The notes beneath the pieces are model-generated. The model did no database searches. It was given only the letters and a program-made list of their open reading frames with translations, and had not been told where the DNA came from. DNA of 64,000 nt from Shewanella xiamenensis. Its GTDB lineage: Bacteria > Pseudomonadota > Gammaproteobacteria > Enterobacterales > Shewanellaceae. Position 1 is the first letter of the stretch. Each line of letters starts with the position of its first letter. This document shows, piece after piece, positions 51,683 through 60,170 of the stretch. The position numbers were made by a program, and so were the translations under genes. Where the stretch lies: the NCBI RefSeq assembly GCF_014647135.1, contig NZ_BMOP01000007.1, positions 1-64,000 on the forward strand, read 5' to 3'.

Positions 51683-52729
51683 TTATTTTGCGCTTAAAAT
51701 CGGTAGAGAGATAATAAATTCTGTGTGTCCTGGGCTGGAGACGCAATCAATTCTGCCCGAGTGTAATCTGGCAATGTTGTGGGCAATCGATAGACCCAGC
51801 CCAGAACCTTGCTCACGGCTGGTGACCATGGGATAAAACAGTGTGTCCATCAGCTCAGGCGGAATGCCTGGGCCATTGTCGATAATGGACAGGGTCAGTA
51901 CGAGCTTGTGGCGCTGCGAACCGATAGTGACCTGATGTTGCGTGCGGGTGCGGATTAGGATTTCGCCACCTGTATGCTCAAGGGCTTGCACCGCATTCTG
52001 CAAAATATTCAGCACGGCTTGCTGCATTTGATCTGGGTCCATCTCGATATCGGGAATCGAGGGATCATAATCCCGCTTCAACTGGATATTGGCTGGCAGT
52101 GCGATTTCCACCAACTTGTACACTTTTTGCACCACTTGATGAATGTTATGCAGACTATGTTGAGTGGGGCGCTGCGGGCCAAGCAGTCGGTCGACTAAGC
52201 TACGCAGCCGATCAGCTTGTTCGATGATGAGATTGGTAAATTCCTTTTGCGCGGGATCGTCGAGTTCCCGCGAGAGCAATTGCGCTGCGCCACGCAAGCC
52301 GCCTAAGGGGTTTTTAATCTCATGGGCTAAGTTACGCACTAAGAATTGTGCCGCCTGCTGCTGTGCATCTTGGCTAAGTTGCTGGTGGATACGTCGTTGT
52401 TGGTCGACTTGCCTAAGTTCAAGCAGGCTCAGCTGTGCTTCATCCTCGAGCGGGATCAGTGTCAGATCGACGGTGTGATGCTGGGCATCTAAGGTGACTA
52501 ACGTCGCGGTGTTAACGGTGAGACTTTGCCCAGCCTTTACCGCATCGCTAAGGAGCTGAGCGTCGACACCTAGCGCTTGATAATGCTCGGGTAATGCTTG
52601 TTCGACTAGCCTGTGGCTACCGACACCTAACAGTTGCTCTGCAGCGGCGTTGGCATAACAAGGCTTAAGATCCTTATCGATGACCAGTACCGCGGTCACT
52701 AAATGATTGAGCAGAGTCTCTTTATCCAT
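51683..52729 (-). CDS. glnL: Nitrogen regulation sensor kinase NtrB
   Basis: A 348-aa soluble histidine kinase. A PAS domain (about 8-75) precedes the phospho-acceptor box NLAHEIKNPLGGLRGAAQLL and an HATPase domain with LQNAVQAL and GSGLGLSIA. It is controlled by PII in relatives and phosphorylates NtrC. No transmembrane segments, as expected. Ribosome site AGGAAC. An NtrC-type operator lies ~35 bp upstream of the start. Confidence 0.95.
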   Translation of the reverse strand: MDKETLLNHLVTAVLVIDKDLKPCYANAAAEQLLGVGSHRLVEQALPEHYQALGVDAQLLSDAVKAGQSLTVNTATLVTLDAQHHTVDLTLIPLEDEAQLSLLELRQVDQQRRIHQQLSQDAQQQAAQFLVRNLAHEIKNPLGGLRGAAQLLSRELDDPAQKEFTNLIIEQADRLRSLVDRLLGPQRPTQHSLHNIHQVVQKVYKLVEIALPANIQLKRDYDPSIPDIEMDPDQMQQAVLNILQNAVQALEHTGGEILIRTRTQHQVTIGSQRHKLVLTLSIIDNGPGIPPELMDTLFYPMVTSREQGSGLGLSIAHNIARLHSGRIDCVSSPGHTEFIISLPILSAK

Positions 52730-52764
52730 CTACCGTTCCTGAAAATAGGGTTGCACCCTTATGT

Positions 52765-52781
52765 TGCACCGATTTGGTGCA
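52765..52781. promoter_or_regulatory. NtrC binding site
   Basis: TGCACCGATTTGGTGCA is a perfect TGCACC-N5-GGTGCA palindrome, the classical NtrC site. A further half-site TTGCACC lies at 52751-52757, nearer ntrB. Position just upstream of the ntrB start suggests autoregulation of ntrBC. No sigma-54 promoter was seen beside it. Confidence 0.8.
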
Positions 52782-52850
52782 TGCTGCAACTCGACTTCGT
52801 CAAACGGCTTAATGTATTGCTTACAACCTAACTAATTATTATTAAACAAC

Positions 52851-53384
52851 TTAATTTGATTTTGGTTGCTTTTTAGGTGCTGGAGTCATCGCCGCTTGAT
52901 GAAGAAATATCTTTCTTGGTGAGCTAGATGCAAAGACTTTGCCGTTTTGAGTCATCGCATCGACAACAATGGTATGTTCACCTCTGTCGATGTTGCTCAA
53001 CTGAAATGTGCCGCCAATTTGGGGTTGGCCGATGGCTTTACCATCGAGTTTAAGGGCCATCAAATATTGGCTCTTGATTTCAGGGGTTACTGTGGCTGTG
53101 ACTTGGAAATCGCCATTATTATCCCTGACGGTTTCCTCTTCTTCAGGGGAAGTTATGACGACTTGGTATTTGGTTTGTTCAATGGCTTGCGAGTCATTTG
53201 TATCAGGGTTTACGGGGGGAAGAGTAATTTGGTTTAGCGTTTTTTCTTTTAATTCAACAATCTCAGCATTTGGATGTGGCTCATCGGAATAATGAACTTT
53301 ACCGTTCTTATCGACCCACTTATATACTGTTGCCTGCGCGAATAAGCTAAGCAGCACTAAGCTGATGAGAGTAAAGAAACGCAT
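52851..53384 (-). CDS. DUF4124 domain protein
   Basis: A 177-aa exported protein: signal peptide (1-19), then a DUF4124 domain with VYKWVDKNGKVHYSDEPHPNA (about 20-42), and a C-terminal beta-rich region (about 75-165) resembling a fibronectin/Ig-like fold. Function is not known. DUF4124 genes often neighbour ntrBC or glnA in marine gammaproteobacteria. Ribosome site AAAGGA. Same strand as ntrBC with 121 bp between, including the NtrC site. Confidence 0.85.
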   Translation of the reverse strand: MRFFTLISLVLLSLFAQATVYKWVDKNGKVHYSDEPHPNAEIVELKEKTLNQITLPPVNPDTNDSQAIEQTKYQVVITSPEEEETVRDNNGDFQVTATVTPEIKSQYLMALKLDGKAIGQPQIGGTFQLSNIDRGEHTIVVDAMTQNGKVFASSSPRKIFLHQAAMTPAPKKQPKSN

Positions 53385-53602
53385 GCAAAAATCCTTTTAT
53401 CAGTAAGATAAGATTATCCAAGAGTAGTCGTTTTTTCATCAAAAATCATGGTGTTTGTGCATCAGTAATGAGGATTTATCGGCGATAAACGGGTTTACAA
53501 GATGACAAGGTGTGACTGAATGATGTCGCTAACGCCATTACAAATATTTCTTTAAAACTTGATGCCCCTAAGTGTGAGTACCCTTTGCCCCGTTTGAGGG
53601 AA

Positions 53603-53631
53603 TATCAACGCACCATTATGGTGCGTTGATA
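53603..53631. repeat. Perfect 12-bp-arm palindrome downstream of yqhD
   Basis: TATCAACGCACC and GGTGCGTTGATA flank ATTAT. The arms match perfectly. No poly-T follows in either direction, so it is not a standard terminator, though it lies 48 bp past the yqhD stop. A second weaker inverted repeat (TCTCAC ... GTGAGA) follows at about 53640-53672. It could be an RNA 3'-end stabiliser or a protein site. Confidence 0.5.
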
Positions 53632-53678
53632 GTGTAAAGTCTCACGGCAGCATGGGATTGCAGAGGTGTGAGATTGAA

Positions 53679-54836
53679 CTATAAGGCGAGGGTTAAAATA
53701 TCGCGGCTCATGGCGGGATCGATATTGCCATGTTCACCTAAAGCAACCATGCCATGTTTCTCGAGTTGAGCAACAACCGCATCGACAGCTTCTTTACCTA
53801 AATCATAGCCAGATAAGTGCGTTGCAATGCCCATGGCTTCGAAAAATGCTTGGGTTTTCGCAATCGCGGCCTCGATTCGTTCGTCTTCGGAGCCTGTGGT
53901 GATATGCCATACTCTGTCTGCAAATTGCAGTAATTTTTCACGCTTAGCCGTTTTAGTGCAGCGTAATAGTGCTGGCAATACAATGGCTAAGGTACGGGCA
54001 TGGTCAATATCATAGAGTGCGGTGAGCTCATGGCCAATCATGTGAGTTGCCCAATCATGCGGAACGCCTGTGGCAATCGTGCCATTGAGTGCCATAGTCG
54101 CGACCCACATCAAGTTAGCGCGGATATCGTAATCTTCAGGCTTTGTGAGTGCTTGTGGGCCTAATTCAATCAAAATTTGCAGTAAACCTTCGGCAAATCT
54201 GTCCTGCACCGCGGCATTGACTGGGTAAGTGAGATATTGCTCGGTGATATGCACAAACGCATCGACAACACCGTTCGCCACTTGTCTTTCCGGTAGGGTA
54301 AAGGTTTTGGTGGGATCGAGGATGGAGAATTGTGGATACACTAAATCGTTACGGAATGGCAGCTTTGCTTTCAAAGATTTACGGGTCACCACACTGGCAT
54401 TGTTCATCTCTGAACCTGTGGCCGGTAGGGTTAATACCGAGCCAAATGGCATGGCTTTGGTCACCTTGGTGCCCCAGCTCGTGAGAATATCCCAAGGCTC
54501 GCCTTCAAATACCGCAGCCGCGGCAACAAACTTAGTGCCATCGATGACCGAACCGCCACCAACGGCGAGTAAGAAGTCGATATGTAATTCACGTACTTGC
54601 GCGACAGCTTGCATCAGAGTTTCGTAGGTTGGATTGGGTTCGATCCCCTCAAATTCGACCACAAAACGATTTCCAAGCGCTTGTTTTACTTCGGCTAAGG
54701 TACCTGTTCGTTTGGCGCTGCTGCCGCCAAATAGCACCATCACTCTGGCATTGCTAGGCACTAAGGTGTCGATTTCAGCTATGGTATTTTTACCAAAATG
54801 AATGCGAGTTGGATTGTAGTAGGTGAAATTAAACAT
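53679..54836 (-). CDS. yqhD: YqhD-like NADPH-dependent aldehyde reductase
   Basis: A 385-aa iron/zinc-type alcohol dehydrogenase. GGGSVIDGTKF lies at 93-103 and the metal ligands Asp192, His196, His265 and His279 line up with E. coli YqhD 194, 198, 267 and 281. YqhD reduces short and toxic aldehydes (methylglyoxal, acrolein, malondialdehyde) using NADPH. A 15-bp operator lies 37 bp upstream of the start, and a NemR-like repressor gene is directly upstream, so induction by electrophiles is likely. Confidence 0.92.
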   Translation of the reverse strand: MFNFTYYNPTRIHFGKNTIAEIDTLVPSNARVMVLFGGSSAKRTGTLAEVKQALGNRFVVEFEGIEPNPTYETLMQAVAQVRELHIDFLLAVGGGSVIDGTKFVAAAAVFEGEPWDILTSWGTKVTKAMPFGSVLTLPATGSEMNNASVVTRKSLKAKLPFRNDLVYPQFSILDPTKTFTLPERQVANGVVDAFVHITEQYLTYPVNAAVQDRFAEGLLQILIELGPQALTKPEDYDIRANLMWVATMALNGTIATGVPHDWATHMIGHELTALYDIDHARTLAIVLPALLRCTKTAKREKLLQFADRVWHITTGSEDERIEAAIAKTQAFFEAMGIATHLSGYDLGKEAVDAVVAQLEKHGMVALGEHGNIDPAMSRDILTLAL

Positions 54837-54872
54837 ACTGCTATTTGTCCTATGGTTGGAAAATAAATTTAG

Positions 54873-54887
54873 TAGACCAGTCGTCTA
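54873..54887. promoter_or_regulatory. NemR-type operator upstream of yqhD
   Basis: TAGACCAGTCGTCTA, with TAGAC/GTCTA arms around CAGTC, lies between the NemR-like gene and yqhD. An identical copy occurs at 55606-55620. TAGAC-type arms resemble the NemR box of E. coli. Confidence 0.8.
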
Positions 54888-54986
54888 GATTTGTTTGGCT
54901 ACTAAATGATAAATCAAGCCGACGAGGTGATATTTGATTGTTCATTAACGGGTTGCAGATTAATTGGTGTGCCAGTGTTGCTGGCA

Positions 54987-55583
54987 TTAACCCATGGTTT
55001 TGGTCTTTAAAATAGATTCGGTCATTGCAAGGGCGCGCTCTAAAGCTACGCGGCTGTGGCCGAGTTTATTCATCAAACTGGCGCCGAGCCACATGTGATA
55101 CAACAACTCTGCTGTTGCCTGAGCATCCTGTTCACAGATGGATTTATCGGCAATCCCCACTTGAATGCACTGGGTTAAGCGCTCAATGATGCCAGCCGAC
55201 CCCTTTAAAAGCACAAGGCGCATAGCCTCAGAGAGATCGGCCACCTCAGCACTTAACTTAACGACTAGGCATTTTTGATCGACACAACCGTCCTGCTGCA
55301 CGTGCAACCATCTTTGCCAGTATTGCATTTGGCGATCAAAGCCAGAGAGCTGTGGGTTGGCAAATAAGCTATCAAGCTCTGTTTGGTATTGCTCAAAATA
55401 ACTGGTTAACAGTGCCTCACCGAATTGCTCTTTGGATTCAAAGTAATGGTAAAACGAGCCTTTTGGTACTTGGGCGGTCTTGAGTAATTGGGCTAACCCT
55501 AGACACGAAAAGCCTTGCTTAACGATCAGCGAGTAACCGACGTCGAGAATATGCTGACGGGTTGATTGGGTTTCTGTTTTCAT
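54987..55583 (-). CDS. nemR: NemR-like TetR-family repressor
   Basis: A 198-aa TetR repressor. The HTH LLKTAQVPKGSFYHYFESKEQFG is almost the same as in E. coli NemR, and CLVVKLSAEV (Cys105) matches the redox-active Cys106 region of NemR, which reacts with HOCl and electrophiles. It likely represses itself and yqhD through the twin operators. In E. coli, nemR is linked to nemA-gloA instead. Start assigned at ATG 55583; the ribosome site is weak. Confidence 0.87.
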   Translation of the reverse strand: MKTETQSTRQHILDVGYSLIVKQGFSCLGLAQLLKTAQVPKGSFYHYFESKEQFGEALLTSYFEQYQTELDSLFANPQLSGFDRQMQYWQRWLHVQQDGCVDQKCLVVKLSAEVADLSEAMRLVLLKGSAGIIERLTQCIQVGIADKSICEQDAQATAELLYHMWLGASLMNKLGHSRVALERALAMTESILKTKTMG

Positions 55584-55605
55584 GGCGCAGGAGTCTATAG
55601 CAAAT

Positions 55606-55620
55606 TAGACCAGTCGTCTA
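55606..55620. promoter_or_regulatory. NemR-type operator upstream of nemR
   Basis: A second identical TAGACCAGTCGTCTA lies 23 bases upstream of the repressor start, so it can mediate autorepression. Confidence 0.8.
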
Positions 55621-55657
55621 GTGGTTGGTTTTTATACAGACGTATTGTGTAAACAGC

Positions 55658-55683
55658 GGAATGCTCAGTTGGCTAAGCATTCC
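55658..55683. terminator. Hairpin after ppnP
   Basis: GGAATGCT and AGCATTCC pair over 8 bp around ten bases, 14 bp past the ppnP stop. Read leftward the tail is GCTGTTTAC, so the T-run is weak. A probable terminator for ppnP. Confidence 0.45.
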
Positions 55684-55696
55684 ATCGACTTGAACG

Positions 55697-56008
55697 CTAT
55701 AGATAGCTGCAGCAATATTCTGCTATGTCGCTATTGCGAATTTTAAAGCTGACATTGGCCGCAAGCTCAAACTGGCTGCCTTCGCTAAATATTTGCCAAG
55801 TTGAGCTATTTGGCAGTAATACCTCAAAACTGCCGCTAGTAACTTGCATGATTTCACCCTGCGAGGTGGAAAACTCGTATTCTCCTGGAAGCACTACGCC
55901 TAGGGTTTGTTTACTACCGTCACTGAAAAATACACTGCGGCTAGCGACCTTCCCCTCAAAATAGATATTGGCTTTTTTGGCTACTGCTACTTGCTCAATT
56001 CGTTCCAT
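55697..56008 (-). CDS. ppnP: Pyrimidine/purine nucleoside phosphorylase PpnP
   Basis: A 103-aa DUF1255 cupin-like enzyme. It has [31 protein letters not shown] and the FEVLLP core of PpnP, which phosphorolyses several nucleosides in E. coli. The start is ATG 56008, with GGAG at good spacing; a TTG four codons upstream is not used. Monocistronic. Confidence 0.92.
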   Translation of the reverse strand: MERIEQVAVAKKANIYFEGKVASRSVFFSDGSKQTLGVVLPGEYEFSTSQGEIMQVTSGSFEVLLPNSSTWQIFSEGSQFELAANVSFKIRNSDIAEYCCSYL

Positions 56009-56348
56009 CCCGTGCTCCAATTACTTTATGTTTATGAATATGTATGCAATTCAAAGTTATTTTAATTCTGTCGTCAATATGATTTTTTACTCTGTAGCTG
56101 CTTAATAAATAGGATGTTGTGCACACAGGGTTTGTTTGGGGTGTAAGTGCATAAAATTTCTAAGTTATTACTCGTTGGTGCTGGCATACCCAATAAAATA
56201 ATCTGGCTTAGCAACCATAGTGCAGGTGATGGCTGGATGAAGTACTTTATATTAGGTTCAAGACTTCTGATAGAGCTCCATTATGCTTCGACTTGCCTAA
56301 AGCACTTTGAACTCGTGCTGAATGAACAGATGTTTAATGCCATTGGTA

Positions 56349-56458
56349 TTAGGGCGTGTTCACGTTTCGAGATTAGATTTTGTTCGTTCTGGCAAGCACG
56401 TGCTCGCGAAACGAGGAATGATGTCTAGTTATTCTACTGAAATATCAACACGCCATAG
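56349..56458. repeat. Short, internally deleted copy of the MITE-like element
   Basis: The left end TTAGGGCGTGTTCACGTTTC and the right end (on the other strand) CTATGGCGTGTTGATATTTC are inverted repeats related to the ends of the 33475-33755 element. Bases 56349-56428 match the right arm of that element with about six differences by eye. The palindromic core is missing, leaving ~110 bp. Two open frames that run through it are not convincing genes. The rest of the 56009-56652 gap holds only the terminator at 56605. Confidence 0.75.
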
Positions 56459-56604
56459 TAGAGGAATACAGTGCAGTGATAAGCCTAGCCGCTTCCAGGA
56501 CAGAGAGTTTATTGGGTTAGCAAATCAACTTGGTTATGGTAAGCAATATCAAAAGCAGATCCTTGCCATTGGGGCCGCAAATGTTACAGAGCTGTCTGTT
56601 ATGT

Positions 56605-56640
56605 ATCCGCCAGAAGTGATTCTCTGGCGGATTTTTTCTT
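56605..56640 (+). terminator. Orphan rightward terminator
   Basis: ATCCGCCAGA (56605-56614) pairs perfectly with TCTGGCGGAT (56623-56632) and is followed by TTTTTCTT. It faces right, while ppnP and ovoA on both sides are read leftward. It has no recognisable gene in front of it. Confidence 0.8.
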
Positions 56641-56652
56641 AAATGTTCTCGG

Positions 56653-58797
56653 TTATCGTTTACGCCAGATCGTCATTTCTGAGAGGGAATGTTGGAACTT
56701 GCGTTTAGTTTCACGGATAACAAAGGGGATTTCCTTAACCGCGACTAGCTCAAATTGGCCGATCAAGGTTTCGGTCAACCCATCTAAAGTGGTGAAATTT
56801 TCTCCTTTCACTTTAATACCTCCGAGCCATTTCTCTTTTGGTGTGTAATCTTCAAGCCAAGTATAAGGTGATGCAATCACTAGGTAGCCACCTTGGTTAA
56901 TGCGTTGGCCAATACTGGTGAGAAAATGTTTGGGATCGTTCAACCTGTCGATAAGGTTTGAGGCATAAACTAAGTCGTAACCTGTGTAGATCGGCTTAAG
57001 ATTACAGGCATCACCTTGCATGAAGTTGACTTTTTTGGCTTCTTCTTGGTAGCCCAGTTTAGCAAGGCTGACACTCTTAAACTCTTGTAAATCGCCCTCG
57101 GTGCGGATGGTATAGCGTTTTTCGCCTTGTTCAGTCAGCGCGTAGGCTTGTTGAATAAAACGAGCCGAAAAATCGATACCGTCAACATGGTCGAACACTT
57201 TAGCTAACTCAAAGCTGGCTCGGCCCACCGAACAGCCGATGTCTAATGCCTTCGCGGTATGCTCAAGTTGGATTTCGTTTAACGCCTGTTGAACGCCATT
57301 AACGCAGAAATTCGGGACGCCAAAATATTGAGCGCCATAATGGAATTCTAAATATTGAGAAATCAGTTCATCGGTTTCGTACACATTAACCTCGGCCATT
57401 TGCTCTGGGTTTTGCAGGGACTCCACATATCGAAATCCGGCATGTTGGTAGAAGTGACGGCGAAACGCGTAGCGAGAGGCTGCAATGGCTTCATTGCCCG
57501 TCGAGATCCAAGAGCCCCCTTTAATCAGGTTATGTTTACCATCGAAAGTTGGCGTTGAAAAATCATCGTAGAGTGGATGCACTGCAAAGCCATTAAAACC
57601 ATCGATAGCAGTTTCGGTCCATTGCCAGACATTACCGACAATGTCGTAAAATTCATTATGTTTAAAGCGATTTACCGGACAAGAGGAAGCGTAGTAGGCC
57701 AGCGAGATATTCCCTGGTACTTCTTGCCAGTCGGGGGCATCGGTTGGAATATTTTCTCGTAAAATATACCATTCCGCCTCAGTCAGAAGGCGGATGTTGC
57801 TTTGAGTCTGGCGCGCTTTCCAATAACAAAACGCTTTAGCTTCGAGTTGATTGACTTCAACTGGCCAATTAAGGGGAAGTGGAATTTCGCTGGTAAGATT
57901 TCGTTGCCACCATTGGCCCTCATAACGGCGCCAAAAACGTGGCATCTGGGCTTGAGTGTAAGCCAGCCATGCACGACCTTCTTCATTCCAAAACTCGGGC
58001 GATTGATAGCCTCCGGCTTCAACAAAGCTTAAATATTCTTGATTACTCACTAAATACTTTGAGGCTTTAAAGTCTGCCACTTTAAAACTCTTATTGCCGT
58101 ATTCGTTGTCCCAGCCGTAGGTTTCATCTTGCTCTTTTTTACCTAAAGTGATTTTTTTGCCCGCCACAGCAATCAGCTGGTTAGCGTCTATCGTTCCATA
58201 GTCTTGGCACTCAGGCCAGTGAGCGCTTGGGGATACTTCCTCTAAAGGCAACTGACGGATAATGACTGATGAGGTTTCTAAATGGATACGTTCATGCTCA
58301 ATTCCCATCAAAATGACCCAAGCAGGACTGTCCTGAGTGATAGGCAAGGTGATTGGCATAGTATCAATTAATTGGTTAACAACGCGATTCACCTTGTCTC
58401 GATAGTCTTTTACCTCGGTGACCGTTGGCCATTGGTAGTGGGTTTCATTGAGATCGTCCCAAGACATCTCGTCAACACCAATAGCAAACATCGACTCAAA
58501 ATGATCGTTGACTCTCTCCTCAAGATATTTGCCCAGTTTGAGCTTATTGATGTAGAAGGTCGCGGTGTGGCCAAAGTAAAAAATCAGCGGATGGCGTAAA
58601 GGCTCGGCTTTTAAATAATAGGCATGGTCGTGTTTTATCAACTCGAAGAGCGATTCATAGAGCGCCCAAGTTTGGTTGAAGTAGTGCTTAAGCGCTTGAC
58701 GTTTTAGCGTTTCATTATCACCCGTAAGTTTGAGTGTTTGCAAAACAGGCATGTTCGATTTCTCCATAGGGCAAGCGGGTGCCATTGTTGTTGCCAT
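56653..58797 (-). CDS. ovoA: Ovothiol synthase OvoA (sulfoxide synthase plus methyltransferase)
   Basis: A bifunctional 714-aa enzyme. OvoA joins cysteine to histidine C5 with oxygen and non-heme iron, giving 5-histidylcysteine sulfoxide, and its C-terminal domain methylates the imidazole of 5-thiohistidine. A DinB-like domain (about 25-185) holds iron ligands His77 and the HxxxHxE motif (His168, His172, Glu174). An FGE-sulfatase domain (about 225-465) and an AdoMet methyltransferase (about 500-690, LDIGCSVGRASFELA) follow. Ovothiol is a thiol antioxidant. Start uncertain: ATG 58752 (MPVLQ) has GGAG upstream, while the longer form starts at 58797. Confidence 0.92.
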   Translation of the reverse strand: MATTMAPACPMEKSNMPVLQTLKLTGDNETLKRQALKHYFNQTWALYESLFELIKHDHAYYLKAEPLRHPLIFYFGHTATFYINKLKLGKYLEERVNDHFESMFAIGVDEMSWDDLNETHYQWPTVTEVKDYRDKVNRVVNQLIDTMPITLPITQDSPAWVILMGIEHERIHLETSSVIIRQLPLEEVSPSAHWPECQDYGTIDANQLIAVAGKKITLGKKEQDETYGWDNEYGNKSFKVADFKASKYLVSNQEYLSFVEAGGYQSPEFWNEEGRAWLAYTQAQMPRFWRRYEGQWWQRNLTSEIPLPLNWPVEVNQLEAKAFCYWKARQTQSNIRLLTEAEWYILRENIPTDAPDWQEVPGNISLAYYASSCPVNRFKHNEFYDIVGNVWQWTETAIDGFNGFAVHPLYDDFSTPTFDGKHNLIKGGSWISTGNEAIAASRYAFRRHFYQHAGFRYVESLQNPEQMAEVNVYETDELISQYLEFHYGAQYFGVPNFCVNGVQQALNEIQLEHTAKALDIGCSVGRASFELAKVFDHVDGIDFSARFIQQAYALTEQGEKRYTIRTEGDLQEFKSVSLAKLGYQEEAKKVNFMQGDACNLKPIYTGYDLVYASNLIDRLNDPKHFLTSIGQRINQGGYLVIASPYTWLEDYTPKEKWLGGIKVKGENFTTLDGLTETLIGQFELVAVKEIPFVIRETKRKFQHSLSEMTIWRKR

Positions 58798-59045
58798 GGG
58801 TTGTCAGGCTCAATACGTCACGGTTGGTTATCGGATCACTTTACCAACAAAATGTGGCAGTTATTTATCTGAGTTTTCAAGCTAACAGAAACCAAGCCTG
58901 AGATGAAACTAGGATTGTATTTTTGTACTCAAGATTGATAGAGACAAAAGACGATAAAACGATCAATTGTAAGTAAAATGTTTCTTCGCAGATTCGATTC
59001 AGTTTTAATGAGCATAGTAGGGTTGAGTTGTGAATAGGTCTTTAT

Positions 59046-60029
59046 ATGCAGCAGTTATTTGTTCAATTATTAGAAGAGCGTTATTTCAATCGTTTGCCAG
59101 AGGCGTTAGTACTTAAGTTGGCAACTGAGTCGGCTGATTTTGTGCGTTTTTGGTTAGTTCACTGCATGCGTAGCATGGTTTCTGAAAGAGAGCTGGCCAT
59201 CGCTTTGTTTTTCAGTGCTGAGTGGGTGTTAGAGGAACTGGCGAGTTTAAAATCGTTCTGGGGGTCCTATGTTTTGATGGAAGATCCTCTGCAAGCGCAA
59301 GAGGTTAAAGCACAATTTTGTTATTTCGTACCTTGGCTAAAAACGATTACGCCCCGCCACGCTGATGCGATCAGTGTGTTTGCTGCGCTATTGGCTTTTG
59401 AGCGCAGGCCGACTTCAGCCGGGAAGCAACTGCAATCGGCAACGCTGTCCCACTCACAACTCCCAGTGAATTTATTAGACGATATTAAGAGGTGTTCATT
59501 GCCCCATTTGCGGCCTATTACTGTGTATGGACATCAGGGAAAGGGGAGTGTCGAAAGTGGTATCCGCAACAACATGCATTACCCCACACCGATCCCTAAT
59601 GACAATCTTGCAATGGCTTGTGTTGAAAGAGTCATTGCCAAGTTTGCAGGGGTTAAGTTGGCGTTTGCGGAACCCATAGTTGTACTTAGGTACGAACCTG
59701 GACAGTTTTATCACTGGCATTATGATGCAATACATGCATATACGGCTGAAATTGAAGCCGAATTGGCACGTTTTGGCCAAAGGTCAAAAACGGCTATTTT
59801 GTATCTTAATGATGATTTTGACGGAGGCGAAACGGAGTTCAAGGCACCTTATATACAAGTCAAACCTGAGACTGCCGCTATTTTGGTTTTTGACAATACG
59901 GATCAAACAGGCAAACCCATTCCTTCCTCATTGCACCGCGGTTGTGAGGTAACAGCGGGGCAAAAATGGGTTTGTACCCAGTGGTTTAGAGATAAGCCGT
60001 TTTGGTTAAGAGCGGGCTTGTTCGGCTAG
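59046..60029 (+). CDS. 2-oxoglutarate/Fe(II) oxygenase, prolyl 4-hydroxylase-like
   Basis: A 327-aa protein. The C-terminal half (about 155-315) is a P4H-type double-stranded beta-helix with the iron triad His225-x-Asp227 and His297 and the 2-oxoglutarate-binding Lys307 (GQKWVCTQWF); the text SKTAILYLNDDFDGGETEF is typical. The N-terminal ~150 residues are helical and not recognised. The substrate is unknown. Divergent from ovoA with ~250 bp between, so the two may share control. Confidence 0.87.
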   Translation: MQQLFVQLLEERYFNRLPEALVLKLATESADFVRFWLVHCMRSMVSERELAIALFFSAEWVLEELASLKSFWGSYVLMEDPLQAQEVKAQFCYFVPWLKTITPRHADAISVFAALLAFERRPTSAGKQLQSATLSHSQLPVNLLDDIKRCSLPHLRPITVYGHQGKGSVESGIRNNMHYPTPIPNDNLAMACVERVIAKFAGVKLAFAEPIVVLRYEPGQFYHWHYDAIHAYTAEIEAELARFGQRSKTAILYLNDDFDGGETEFKAPYIQVKPETAAILVFDNTDQTGKPIPSSLHRGCEVTAGQKWVCTQWFRDKPFWLRAGLFG

Positions 60030-60094
60030 CTTTATCTGTATTTGATAAAGGAATTGCCGTTTACTGGATTGCGCAAGGATAAAATTATTTTATC
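60030..60094. repeat. GATAAA palindromes ahead of an unknown gene
   Basis: CTTTATC (60030-60036) pairs with GATAAAG (60044-60050), and GATAAAATTATTTTATC (60078-60094) is a perfect 17-bp palindrome. Both share the GATAAA half. They lie between the oxygenase stop and the next gene. They could be a terminator lacking poly-T plus an operator, or one regulator's paired sites. Confidence 0.45.
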
Positions 60095-60170
60095 TTTGGG
60101 CAGTATTTTATCGGCTAAGGTTAGGGCAGAATGTTCACGTCCGTAAAATTATTATGCAGGATATAACGGG

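Noticed and set aside
56147..56642. Two overlapping plus-strand frames that could be genes
   Set aside because: No good ribosome sites, both run through the MITE copy, and the second runs through the terminator hairpin to its end.
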